This document shows, piece after piece, positions 14,742 to 23,155 of a DNA stretch of 37,962 nt; the stretch's first letter is position 1; each line of letters begins with the position of its first letter. The notes under the pieces are model-generated. The model was not told the DNA's origin and did not search any database. It saw nothing but the letters and a program-made list of their open reading frames with translations. Origin of the DNA: CAZFZT01 sp964523675 (lineage in GTDB: Bacteria; Planctomycetota; Phycisphaerae; Phycisphaerales; SM1A02); assembly GCA_964523675.1 (NCBI GenBank), contig CAZFZT010000027.1, forward strand, positions 1 through 37,962, written 5' to 3'. The translations under genes were made by a program, and so were the position numbers.

Positions 14742-17531
14742 ATGATCGCACTTCAGAAGGGGTGCCGCAAGAAAGCGACGCCGCAACACAAGAACAACCG
14801 GAGGTCACACGTGGGTCTCAAACTTACCCTCGTTGGCGGCCTGCTTCTCTTGGCCGGCTGTGCCAGCATCACCAACCCATTCGCGCCGAGCAAGACGGCG
14901 TCCACCACCGGCAGCGCCAAGGATCTGGGTCTCAACGACTTCAACGGCAGTGCAGTGCCGACGCGCACCTACGTTGTGGAAACCGCTCGCGAGCACCAGA
15001 TGCCCGACCAGTTCGTCGCTGAAGCGCGAACGAGTCTGGCTGAGATCGAACGCGCCATCGCAGCAGCGCGCGCAGCTGAGCTTTCTGAGGAAGCAACGCT
15101 GCGCGAGGGCCTTGCAAAGGTCACGGCCGAGCGCGAGAGCGCCACCGCGCGTGAAAACGCGACCCTCGCCGAGGCGGAGAAGATTCAGAAGCAGTACCAG
15201 GCGAAGCAGCAGGAGATGTGGGCGATGATCGCTTCACGTGAGCGCACGCTCAACAGTTCCGCCGCTGAAGCAGATGCCATGATCGAAGCGCTTCGGAAGG
15301 AGCGCGATATGGTGTACAACGAGATGCGTAGCCAGGCCTCGAACGAGTACGCTCAGGCCAAGGCGCAGATTGAGCGACTTCAGGTCGTTCGCGGCGCAAC
15401 GGCCGGTGAAGGCCAGGCCGCCCTCGAAGATATGCGTGAGAATCTTCACGCCACGCAGACCCGCGCCGGTGCGACCGTGTCGAAGCTGCGCACGGAAGCG
15501 CAGTCGATCCGTCAGCAGTCTTCAGCGCGGGCGGAGGAGTTGAAGGTGCAGGTCAGCACGATGCGCGCACAGAGCAAGGCGGAGGCGGAGAAATTGAAGT
15601 CTGCCGCCGATTCGTTGCAGAAGGATTCACTCGCGAAGTACAACGAGATGATCGCTCGCGCATCCGCGCTCACCGAGCAAGGATCCGAAGAGAACTACGA
15701 CCTGAAGGTCAACGCTGCGGAAACCGCACTTCGCAAGGCAAAGGCGGAGCATGAGCGGCTGCTCAATGCTGCAGAGACAACCCTAGAACGCGCTGAGGCG
15801 CAGATCGCCCGAACTCAGTCCGATGCGGAAAAGATCGCGTTCATTGGTCAGACCTCGTTCAGGCAAGGTATGAATGAGTCCGAGACGTGGCGCGACAATG
15901 AACTTGCCGAAGTTGCCAAGATGCGAGCTGCCGCTGAGCGCGACGAGCGTCATGCCCGGGCCGAGTTCGTGAAGGCCGAAGCGGCCGCACGCGCCAACGC
16001 CATCCGCGAAACCGCAGAACACAAGAAGGATCTCGCCGAGGCGGAGATGAAGAAGATCATCGCCGAGGCCGAGCACGAAGCCGCCAAGGTTCGTGCGCAG
16101 ATCCTCGATGAACTCGCCCGCCGCCAGCAATCCGACAGCGTTGAGTTCGCCGGCAAGACCGAAGGTCCGAAGGAGCCGACCGAGCCCTCGAACCTCCATG
16201 ATGTGCCGCCTGTGCCGCAAGTGACCCCCGTCACGCCCCGTGTCGAGCCGGAGCACATCGCAGCATTCCGTTCGGCGCTTGCAAAGGTCATGAAGCAGCA
16301 TTCCACGATCGAAGCGAAGGAGATGGCGATCGAGGCGACGTTCAATGAAACGCGCACGCGTCACGAAGCGATCCTCGCCCAGTTCGAGGCCCTTTCGCAG
16401 GAGAAGCTCGCTATTGCAGATGCGATGGCGATGCAGGCCGATGCCCAGTACGCTGAACTGAACGCCCAAGCCGAGGCACTGATGGCCGTCGCGGAGGCGG
16501 AGTATCACGAGTCGATCGCCAACGCTGATGCATTCCGCAAGGAAATGCTGGCCGAGGCGTCCGATCTTCGCGCCACAGCCCAGGCGACGCGAGAACTCGG
16601 CGCGACGCAGGCGGAACTGCTGCGTGTTGAAGCCACCGTCGTTGCCAACAACGGCGAGAGTGAAGCTCGCGCTCTGGAGGCCAAGCTGGACGCCACCCGT
16701 CGCCGCGGTGACGCAGAGTTCAGCCGGCTGATGGTCGAAGCGGACTCGATCGAGAAGTCCAACAAGGCATTGGCTGCGCAGATTGGTGCCGAGATCGTCG
16801 CAGCCGAGCGCATCCTTGAAGCGGAACTCGCAAAGCAGGACCGCACGATCGAGTCTGCGATTGCCGTTGCTGAAGCGAACTTCAACGAAGCATCAGTGAA
16901 TGCAGACGTCTTTGCCCGCAAGAGCGATGTGGAGATCGATCGCATGATCGCGCGGAACAATCTGGAGCACGCGGTCACGGCTGCAGAACTCGAGCACCTG
17001 CGCAATCTGTCGTTCTCTGCTGTGTTGAAGGCGGACGCCTCAGTCGGCCGGATCATGGCCAGCGCCCGTTCTGAACGTGAGCAAGCTGAAGCCCTCGCCG
17101 ATGCGCTTGCTGCCTCACTGCGAAGCGGCTCCGACATCGCCAAGGCCGAAATCCTCGCCCAGAGCCGTTCTGCGGAAGCTCGTGAGAACGCTGTTCGCGC
17201 AACGTTCGATGCACGGCTCGTCCAGGTGCAGTCAGAGCGTCTGCGTCACACCGCTGACATCTACCAGGATGACCTCTTCAAGCAGGCCAACCTTGAGACG
17301 ACGCTCGCCCAGGCCGAAGCAGCTCGCAACGAGATGAAGGAGCGCTTTGCACAGCTCAAGATCGAGCAGAGCCAGCTCCAGCGCTCGGCGCGGCAGAACT
17401 GGGACAGCCGACTTGCCAGCATGCAGAAGCGCGAGCCGGCTCCACTTCCCAAGCCCCAGTTCGACCTGCCGAATGACCTTGAGGACATGAAGCAGGAACT
17501 GCTCACCAATGTGCCGATCAATCTCGATTGA
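14742..17531 (+). CDS. Giant coiled-coil lipoprotein
   Basis: 929 residues. The lipobox LLLLAGC places the lipidated Cys at residue 40, so the mature protein is membrane-anchored and periplasmic. Apart from a short Pro/Ser/Thr linker (about 43-85), it is one long Ala/Glu/Arg/Lys-rich heptad sequence in two arms, about 90-470 and 505-905, with a Pro-rich hinge between (EPTEPSNLHDVPPVPQVTPV). The C-terminus is Pro-rich. There is no enzyme domain; a spacer, tether or scaffold between membranes or to the wall is an inference. Two starts each have a Shine-Dalgarno site: ATG 14742 (AGGAGAG) and GTG 14811 (GGAGGT, 6 nt). The second gives a short signal peptide with Cys at 17, the first a 27-residue basic N-region. 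The gene is monocistronic, ended by a strong terminator. Confidence 0.8.
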   Translation: MIALQKGCRKKATPQHKNNRRSHVGLKLTLVGGLLLLAGCASITNPFAPSKTASTTGSAKDLGLNDFNGSAVPTRTYVVETAREHQMPDQFVAEARTSLAEIERAIAAARAAELSEEATLREGLAKVTAERESATARENATLAEAEKIQKQYQAKQQEMWAMIASRERTLNSSAAEADAMIEALRKERDMVYNEMRSQASNEYAQAKAQIERLQVVRGATAGEGQAALEDMRENLHATQTRAGATVSKLRTEAQSIRQQSSARAEELKVQVSTMRAQSKAEAEKLKSAADSLQKDSLAKYNEMIARASALTEQGSEENYDLKVNAAETALRKAKAEHERLLNAAETTLERAEAQIARTQSDAEKIAFIGQTSFRQGMNESETWRDNELAEVAKMRAAAERDERHARAEFVKAEAAARANAIRETAEHKKDLAEAEMKKIIAEAEHEAAKVRAQILDELARRQQSDSVEFAGKTEGPKEPTEPSNLHDVPPVPQVTPVTPRVEPEHIAAFRSALAKVMKQHSTIEAKEMAIEATFNETRTRHEAILAQFEALSQEKLAIADAMAMQADAQYAELNAQAEALMAVAEAEYHESIANADAFRKEMLAEASDLRATAQATRELGATQAELLRVEATVVANNGESEARALEAKLDATRRRGDAEFSRLMVEADSIEKSNKALAAQIGAEIVAAERILEAELAKQDRTIESAIAVAEANFNEASVNADVFARKSDVEIDRMIARNNLEHAVTAAELEHLRNLSFSAVLKADASVGRIMASARSEREQAEALADALAASLRSGSDIAKAEILAQSRSAEARENAVRATFDARLVQVQSERLRHTADIYQDDLFKQANLETTLAQAEAARNEMKERFAQLKIEQSQLQRSARQNWDSRLASMQKREPAPLPKPQFDLPNDLEDMKQELLTNVPINLD

Positions 17532-17558
17532 TCAGCGGCGATGAAGTGCAATCACAAG

Positions 17559-17592
17559 CGGCGGCAGAGCAAGACTCTGCCGCCGTTTTTTC
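17559..17592 (+). terminator. Strong intrinsic terminator of the coiled-coil lipoprotein gene
   Basis: Perfect 11-bp stem (17559-17569 with 17575-17585), a 5-nt loop, and then TTTTTTCTTTG. It lies 28 nt after the stop codon. Confidence 0.92.
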
Positions 17593-17686
17593 TTTGTTGC
17601 CGATCGATCGTTTCCGAGTTCGCGGTAGAATGCCTACGCAAGCTCGCTTAGAATCGCCCTCGCTGAGCGCTGCGCTGCACCCCATT

Positions 17687-17692
17687 TAGAGT
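17687..17692 (+). promoter_or_regulatory. TAGAGT -10 box 5 nt before ATG
   Basis: TAGAGT ends 5 nt before ATG 17698 and there is no Shine-Dalgarno site, so a leaderless transcript is predicted for the RnfD-like/Sel1 gene. Confidence 0.4.
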
Positions 17693-17697
17693 GTCTG

Positions 17698-19680
17698 ATG
17701 AACCAAGAGATCAGTACGACTGGCCCCGCCGTCACCTCAGCTGGATTGCAGCCGCCGCTCTCTGAGGTGGATCCCCAGACGCAGAAGATCGGCTGGAGAT
17801 ATCGCGTTCCCGCTCCACCGATCGTTCTGGCCCTCGTCCTGATCGGCTTCGTCTTTGTCCCACCTGCGTCAAACAATCCGCGGCTGGTTTGGACGCTCGT
17901 TGGCCTTTCGGCTGCGCTGATGACGTGGTCGCTGGCGCTTGGCATGGTGGGATGGCGACAGGGGCGCGTCTTTGCCATGGAATTTCTGCCGGTCAAGGCG
18001 CATTGGGTACAGGGGTTGGTGCAATCAGCCATCCTCCTCTGGTGGGGGTACCACTGGGCGAACGTCTATGTCGAGATTCCGCTGATTATCACGCAGGTGA
18101 TCTTTTTCTACGCGCTTGATGCGCTTCTTACCTGGTCGCGCGGCCGAACGTGGCGCCTCGGCTTTGGTCCATTGCCGATCGTCGTCAGCACAAACCTACT
18201 GCTCTGGTTCAAGCATGATGTCTTTTTTCTTCAATACCTCATGCTCACCACCGGCGCGTTTGCTAAGCAGTTCATCACATGGGAACGTGACGGCCGCCGT
18301 ACGCACATCTTTAATCCATCCGCCTTCGGGCAGGCCGTTTTCGCCACGGTCTTGATTGCGACAGGCACCACGAATGAATACACGTGGGGCACCGACATCG
18401 CCGCCAACTTTGAAGTGCCATACATGCTGCTCGTGATCTTCGTCGGCGGCTTGATCGTGCAGAGTCTTTTCCACGTCACTCTCATGACGGTGGCGGCGAT
18501 GTTCGCGCTCGTCTTGTTCAACGAGCTGTACACCGCCACCACTGGGCTGTACTACTTCGTGAACATCAACGTCGCTGCGCCGATCTTTCTCGGCCTTCAC
18601 CTTCTCATCACTGATCCTGCAACCTCGCCGCGCACGAATGTGGGACGGGTGATCTTCGGCGGGCTCTACGGCATCGGCTATCTCGTCCTCTTCCGGCTGC
18701 TGGATCTCATGGAGGTGCCCCTTTTCTGGGATAAGTTGCTGCCCGTGCCGATTCTGAACCTTTGCGTACCGATGATCGACAGCGTTGTCCGCAAGGGATT
18801 TCTTGGCCGCTTCAACCACGCATGGGAGAATGGCCTCGATCGCAAGCGGATGAATTTCATTCACATGTCGCTTTGGACCGCCGCCTTTGCGACCATGTGG
18901 GGCACGGGATACTTGACAGCGCCGCATCCAGGCAACTCCATTCCGTTCTGGAAGCAGGCGTTCGAAGACGACCGCATCCACGCCGGGCACAGTCTGGTCA
19001 TGGTGGCCGGCGCGCAGGCGCTCGGCGGCAATTCCGGGGCGGCGTTTAACGAACTGGGGCTGATCTGCATCGAAGGCAGAATCATCGAGCAGAATCGCCC
19101 CCTCGCAGCGGAACACTTCTTCAAGGCCTGTGAACTTGAAGATGAAAGCGGATGCGTCAACGTTGTGTTGCAATCGATGCTATTCGGCGAAATGCTCAGC
19201 GAAGCGCACGTCGCATTTGCATACGACGCACTTGAGAAGGACTGCCGGGCGGGTGGCAACAGCCGAAGCTGTTTTCTCTCCGGATTGGCGTATGAGCGAG
19301 GTCGAGGAAGGGCGGCCAACAGGCAGCGCGCGATCGAACTCTACGAGCGAGGCGCCTTGGACAATCTCTACGCAATTAAGGGGCTTGCAAGGATCGCGCT
19401 TGCGGGCGATCCGCCATATGACATCCGCCCAATGTTAGTACCGCTGGCTAACGCCGCTCATGCCGGCGACGCCGAGTGCCTTTGGTACCTCGCCTACATG
19501 TATCACACCGGTATCGGCCTCGCGCACAATGAAACGCTGGCGCGCGAATACTTCGCCCGCGCCTGCGCGCTGAACCTGTCCGATGCCTGCCAAATCATCA
19601 ACCTGCCCCAGATTCCCCCTTATACCGACCCACCGATGACGGTGCCGAGTTGGGCGACGGCGTTTCCGCTGGACCAATGA
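17698..19680 (+). CDS. RnfD/NqrB-like membrane domain fused to Sel1-like repeats
   Basis: 660 residues with two parts. Residues about 40-380 form a polytopic membrane domain of eight to ten helices with RnfD/NqrB family signatures: THIFNPSAFGQAVFA, corresponding to the FNPAA(L/F)G loop, and LLITDPATSPRTNVGRVIFG, corresponding to the ITDP-x-S/T-P...GR-x-IFG loop. I do not see the S(G)AT flavinylation motif of true RnfD/NqrB, so covalent FMN is doubtful. Residues about 415-640 are Sel1/TPR-like helical repeats, each with a recognisable core (AFNELGLICIEG, CFLSGLAYERGRG, CLWYLAYMYHTGIGLAHNE). No other Rnf or Nqr subunits are nearby. It may be a redox-like membrane module recruited to carry a repeat scaffold; function unknown. 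Confidence 0.75.
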   Translation: MNQEISTTGPAVTSAGLQPPLSEVDPQTQKIGWRYRVPAPPIVLALVLIGFVFVPPASNNPRLVWTLVGLSAALMTWSLALGMVGWRQGRVFAMEFLPVKAHWVQGLVQSAILLWWGYHWANVYVEIPLIITQVIFFYALDALLTWSRGRTWRLGFGPLPIVVSTNLLLWFKHDVFFLQYLMLTTGAFAKQFITWERDGRRTHIFNPSAFGQAVFATVLIATGTTNEYTWGTDIAANFEVPYMLLVIFVGGLIVQSLFHVTLMTVAAMFALVLFNELYTATTGLYYFVNINVAAPIFLGLHLLITDPATSPRTNVGRVIFGGLYGIGYLVLFRLLDLMEVPLFWDKLLPVPILNLCVPMIDSVVRKGFLGRFNHAWENGLDRKRMNFIHMSLWTAAFATMWGTGYLTAPHPGNSIPFWKQAFEDDRIHAGHSLVMVAGAQALGGNSGAAFNELGLICIEGRIIEQNRPLAAEHFFKACELEDESGCVNVVLQSMLFGEMLSEAHVAFAYDALEKDCRAGGNSRSCFLSGLAYERGRGRAANRQRAIELYERGALDNLYAIKGLARIALAGDPPYDIRPMLVPLANAAHAGDAECLWYLAYMYHTGIGLAHNETLAREYFARACALNLSDACQIINLPQIPPYTDPPMTVPSWATAFPLDQ

Positions 19681-19956
19681 TGATCGTGCGCGCCCTCGTA
19701 ACACATTTGCGGGAAGATGAACGCAATGTGGTCAACGGCGAGCGCGAAACGCGCATCATGCAACAGGTTCATCTCCTACAAGCCCGGCACGAGGAAGGAA
19801 ACTCCCCATGCAGGCACCAATGGCGAGCCATCCTCATCGAAAACAGTACAAAACGTCATGATTCCAGTGCGTGTCGGTGAACCCGAGAGAGCATTCGGAC
19901 ACGCGCCCTTCGCCAAATCCTGAAGGATTGCGGGCTCTCGTGCGTTAAGAACGCTC

Positions 19957-21000
19957 ATGAACCTCACCACACTTTTGATCATGTTGATCAGAGCTCTCAG
20001 CGCCGATCTGCCGCACCAGAATCACGCGCCGCCGGCCAGTCCACCGGAACCATACATCGCCACCCCTGGTGAATCTATCGCGCAGTTCCCCTACGACCGG
20101 TACACCGTCATCGATGCGCTGAATCGGAAGATCACGTTCTATCTCTCCAAAGCGGAATCTTCAGAGGAATCGCTGCCTCTGATCGTCTGCGTGCAGGGCT
20201 CCGGCAGTCAATCGGTGTTCCTGGAAGTCGACACGCCCACGGGCAAGCATATTGCATCGGGCGGGCCGGAGGCAGCCATGCTCAGCATGGCGCGCAGCCG
20301 CGCACGCATTCTTGTCGTCGAGAAGCCCGGCGTGGAGTTCCTCGTTCAGCCATCGCGCCCCGGCTCTGCGATGGAGGGCTCGGAGGAGTTTCGCCGCGAG
20401 CACACGGTTGAGCGCTGGACGGAGGCGATCAACGCGGCCGTCATCGCAGCCAGCGCCCTGCCCGGAGTCGATGCCTCGCGCATCCTCGCGCTGGGCCACT
20501 CGGAAGGCGGTCAGGTTGTCTGCCAACTCGCAGCGGCGAATGAGCGTATCACCCACGTCGCCACGCTCGCAGGCGGCGGGCCGACGCAGTTGTTCGACCT
20601 TATCGAGCTCGCCCGCGAAGGCAACTTCGGCTTGCCGGGCGAATCAGCCGAAGCGCGCATCGCGCGCGTCCTCGACGGCTGGCAGCGCGTGCTTCGCGAT
20701 CCGGACAATCACGATGCCGAATGGATGGGCCATCCACATCGCAGGTGGTCGAGTTTCCTGCGGACATCGCCGGTTGAAGCGCTGCATAAGAGTCAAGCGC
20801 GCGTGTTCATCGCGCAGGGCACTGCCGACCGCGCTTCACTCCCCGCAGCCGCAGATGTGATGTATGCGGAACTTCTTGCGCGCGGCCGCGATGTGACCTA
20901 CGAGCGCATCGAAGGCGGCAACCACGCATTCCAGACGCCGGATACGCCCAACGGCTGGATGCGCATCCATGCGAAAGTACTTGAATGGTTCCTGGAGTGA
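19957..21000 (+). CDS. Secreted alpha/beta hydrolase
   Basis: 347 residues, alpha/beta hydrolase fold of the dienelactone-hydrolase/peptidase-like type. The full triad is visible: nucleophile S182 in GHSEGG (180-185), D291 in GTADRASLP and H323 in EGGNHAF. The oxyanion-hole region is probably VCVQGSGSQS. A short hydrophobic N-terminus (MNLTTLLIMLIRALSADLP) looks like a signal peptide. The substrate is not deducible. TAAGAA lies 5 nt before the ATG and there is no Shine-Dalgarno site. The 276 bp before the gene hold no convincing gene. Confidence 0.82.
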   Translation: MNLTTLLIMLIRALSADLPHQNHAPPASPPEPYIATPGESIAQFPYDRYTVIDALNRKITFYLSKAESSEESLPLIVCVQGSGSQSVFLEVDTPTGKHIASGGPEAAMLSMARSRARILVVEKPGVEFLVQPSRPGSAMEGSEEFRREHTVERWTEAINAAVIAASALPGVDASRILALGHSEGGQVVCQLAAANERITHVATLAGGGPTQLFDLIELAREGNFGLPGESAEARIARVLDGWQRVLRDPDNHDAEWMGHPHRRWSSFLRTSPVEALHKSQARVFIAQGTADRASLPAAADVMYAELLARGRDVTYERIEGGNHAFQTPDTPNGWMRIHAKVLEWFLE

Positions 21001-21257
21001 GGCCGCCTGCCATCGGCATGGCCACCTTGACCGTCGCATGGCCGAACATCATGCTCCTGCGCCGACCGTAGCGTGGGCGACGCAACTCGGGGCAAAGGAC
21101 AAGCGGCGGCGCGTGAAGGATTTGCCGGCGGGGATCGCAGGCCGGAGCGCGATGCTTCTGCCGGCGATGACGCAGGCGGCGGAGTGTTCGGTGCCGGCCG
21201 GCGGGAATCTGCTGGAGGCGGCGTGAAGGCGTTTGATCACGCGCCCCTGGTCGCCGT

Positions 21258-21542
21258 ATGACGCCTGTTGACATTGACCTCTTTGTTCGACGAGCCGCCG
21301 ATGTGCTGCGAGCGCATGGCGCGACTGACGTGTACGTGTTCGGCTCCTTTGCGGACGGCACAGCGCGGGCCGAGTCCGATCTTGACCTTGCCGTGCGCGG
21401 CATTTCGCCGGAGCGATTCTTTGCAGCCGCCGGCGCGGCCACTGTGGATGCAGGGCGAGTGGTCGATGTCATCGATCTCGATTCGCCAACGCCGTTCGCG
21501 GAATACCTGCGCGAAAGCGGAGCATTGCGCCGTGTCGCCTGA
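21258..21542 (+). CDS. MNT-type minimal nucleotidyltransferase, without visible HEPN partner
   Basis: 94-residue minimal nucleotidyltransferase of the pol-beta superfamily (MntA type), normally the antitoxin that AMPylates a HEPN RNase toxin. The active site is complete: GSFADG at 29-34, SDLDLAV at 40-46 giving the Asp pair, and a third acidic strand VVDVIDLD at 68-75. MNT genes usually overlap a HEPN gene. Here a GTG overlapping the stop begins a frame MSPELRHPP that ends after 15 codons, right where REP-like palindromes start. The HEPN partner is thus missing or truncated. The downstream stretch is repeat sequence, supporting rearrangement. Confidence 0.82.
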   Translation: MTPVDIDLFVRRAADVLRAHGATDVYVFGSFADGTARAESDLDLAVRGISPERFFAAAGAATVDAGRVVDVIDLDSPTPFAEYLRESGALRRVA

Positions 21543-21579
21543 ATTGCGGCATCCGCCCCAACGGGTCGCAGGGCTGTAG

Positions 21580-21778
21580 CCAAGAGTGGAGCGGAGCGCA
21601 ACTCGTGGACCGAGGATGCGTCTCTCAATGCTCGCCCCGGCAGGGGCGATGGACGTGCGCATCGGGCGGACGTGTCCGCCGCCCCTGCCGGGGCGGAACG
21701 CGCGGGGCAATCGTTGTCCACGGGTTTCGCCCCATCGGGGCTTCACCCGTGGCTACATTCCGTTGCCCCTTCCGGGGC
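21580..21778. repeat. REP-like palindrome cluster (four hairpins)
   Basis: Four palindromes lie in a row. First, 21580-21587 with 21601-21608 (one mismatch). Second, a 16-bp pair 21633-21648 with 21680-21695 enclosing a 7-bp hairpin 21665-21671/21674-21680. Third, a nested perfect palindrome 21718-21752 with 8-bp outer arms and a 5-bp inner stem separated by TTC on both sides. Fourth, GCCCC/GGGGC at 21765-21778. G+C-rich, non-coding and regular, this resembles REP/BIME elements spread by RAYT transposases. No transposase is in the window. Confidence 0.7.
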
Positions 21779-22093
21779 AGGTCGTTCGCGCTCAGAGCGC
21801 CGGGGCGATTGCGAGCCGCCGCGACCTCGCGCGGATGACGCAGCGCCGCCGAAGACGCCCGATCGCGCAATCAACGCAAAGCGACTCGCCACGTCATCCG
21901 TCACGAGGTCTCCAGAGGCGACTCTTCGAGACGCGACGGCTCGCCCCGGAATTGGGGCCACGCCGGTTGCAACGTGTGCGTCGCGCCCGGCTCAAACGGC
22001 CGCCGCGCGAATTCGGGGGCGGGGCGCCGGGGGTGTGGCCCTCGCTCCTTGCGTCGCTCCGACGACAGCATTGGCATACACTGGCTTGCATTG
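21779..22093. other. G+C-rich non-coding stretch between REP cluster and nuclease gene
   Basis: Long open frames exist on both strands, but all are Arg-, Pro- and Ala-rich and low in information, as expected from G+C-rich non-coding DNA. The only signal seen is TACACT at 22077-22082, a probable -10 box for the downstream nuclease. Confidence 0.5.
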
Positions 22094-23116
22094 ATGCCGA
22101 AAGCAGGGGATCCATACCAAGAGGCAGTGGCCGCGGTTGTAGAAACGGTGTTTCCGAACGCAGATGTTGAAGTTGGCCAATGGGTAACCGGGCCTGATGG
22201 CCGGCGAGATATGGATGTCGCAGTCCGCTGCAACGGGCGTGACGCACGTTTGTTGGCGATGATTGAATGCAAAGATTGGAAGCGTCCGGTGGGGATAGCA
22301 ACAATCGATGCGTTGGACTCGAAACGCCGCGACTTCGAATGCAATGTCGCGATAGTGTGCAGTAACTCCGGATTTACTGTCGATGCGCTAAAGAAGGCGA
22401 GTCGTCTTGGGCTAGGTGCGATGTCGGCTCTGGCAAAGGAGGATTATCGAATCACGGTAGTCGTACAGAAGGAATTGGTGGCGCCGCAGATCGACGTCCA
22501 CGACCTAGGTTATACATTTCATTTTCAGAAACCGCTTCCTCAAGATGCCCAGATATCGCTCGGAGATCGGTCTCTGGCATCTGCATTATACACTGATGCA
22601 GTCTCTGAAATTGCTTCTCGTGTACTGTTACGCGATGCGTCTCTGCCAACTCATGCATCGTGGGCTCGTCGTGTGACTATGAATTATGAATTCAAAGCAC
22701 CACAAGCGATGCTCGCAAATGGGATGCTTCGGCGAGCGGTTGGTTGTGCGCTCAGTATTCCAGTTGTCGTCAGGTGGTATTCAAAAGTCGTTGCCATCGA
22801 TGCTTCGGCAGGACTTTACGATCATGATCGCAAAGCTGTTGTATATGGTACCGGCCCCAATCGCTTCGAATACAAGAACGTGGTCTTACCCTTATCCAAG
22901 GGAGAACCAATCAATGACGTTCCTGCCCCCGTGATTGCGCCATCAATCATAATCCGAATGGATGACTCAAAGGAAGATGAGTACTGCTGCGCGATTGCAC
23001 AGGTTGTGGGGACGGTAGCGGCCAAAGGACCTCCCGTGAATGTAAGCAGAGTCGTCAAGTCGCGCAAACTCGCGCATGCAGAGATTACCACATCGTTGCT
23101 ACCAACGGCGGTCTGA
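22094..23116 (+). CDS. Mrr-like PD-(D/E)xK restriction endonuclease family protein
   Basis: 340 residues. The N-terminal part is an Mrr-type endonuclease fold: E10 in the first helix, D41 in GRRDMDVAV, and E58-C-K60 in MIECKDWKRPV, which together form the PD-(D/E)xK core. TIDALDSKRRDF then gives the helix after the active site. The C-terminal 200 residues are unrecognised beta-rich sequence and may recognise the target. A type IV-like or defence role is likely but not proven. The start at ATG 22094 matches the domain and lies 11 nt after TACACT. The coding sequence is visibly richer in A+T and in A/T-ending codons than its neighbours, and the gene adjoins the REP cluster, so it was probably acquired by transfer. 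Confidence 0.75.
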   Translation: MPKAGDPYQEAVAAVVETVFPNADVEVGQWVTGPDGRRDMDVAVRCNGRDARLLAMIECKDWKRPVGIATIDALDSKRRDFECNVAIVCSNSGFTVDALKKASRLGLGAMSALAKEDYRITVVVQKELVAPQIDVHDLGYTFHFQKPLPQDAQISLGDRSLASALYTDAVSEIASRVLLRDASLPTHASWARRVTMNYEFKAPQAMLANGMLRRAVGCALSIPVVVRWYSKVVAIDASAGLYDHDRKAVVYGTGPNRFEYKNVVLPLSKGEPINDVPAPVIAPSIIIRMDDSKEDEYCCAIAQVVGTVAAKGPPVNVSRVVKSRKLAHAEITTSLLPTAV

Positions 23117-23155
23117 GCAGGCAGCGGAGGACGCGGCGCGAATGCAGGTATCACG

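Noticed and set aside
15783..16508. Minus-strand frames of 135-241 codons within 15783-17143
   Set aside because: They are antisense shadows of the Ala/Glu coiled-coil repeat, which lacks minus-strand stops because of its codon use.
18196..19173. 325-codon minus-strand frame rich in His, Asp and Glu
   Set aside because: It is the mirror of the RnfD-like/Sel1 gene; its odd composition is what antisense of that coding sequence gives.
19776..19858. Minus-strand peptide TFCTVFDEDGSPLVPAWG, faintly like the start of MBL-fold hydrolases
   Set aside because: The likeness is only a few residues, the frame stops at once and no metal-binding motif follows in any frame.
19677..19880. 67-codon plus-strand frame overlapping the stop of the RnfD-like/Sel1 gene (ATGA)
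   Set aside because: The coupling geometry is attractive, but the product shows no fold or conservation cue and its start lacks a Shine-Dalgarno site.
20969..21226. Plus-strand frame between the hydrolase and MNT genes
   Set aside because: It starts inside the hydrolase gene in another frame and has no Shine-Dalgarno site; no HEPN motif (RxxxxH) is seen.
21586..22170. Long overlapping frames on both strands across the REP cluster
   Set aside because: They are Arg-, Pro- and Ala-rich products of G+C-rich palindromes; none has a start signal or a motif.
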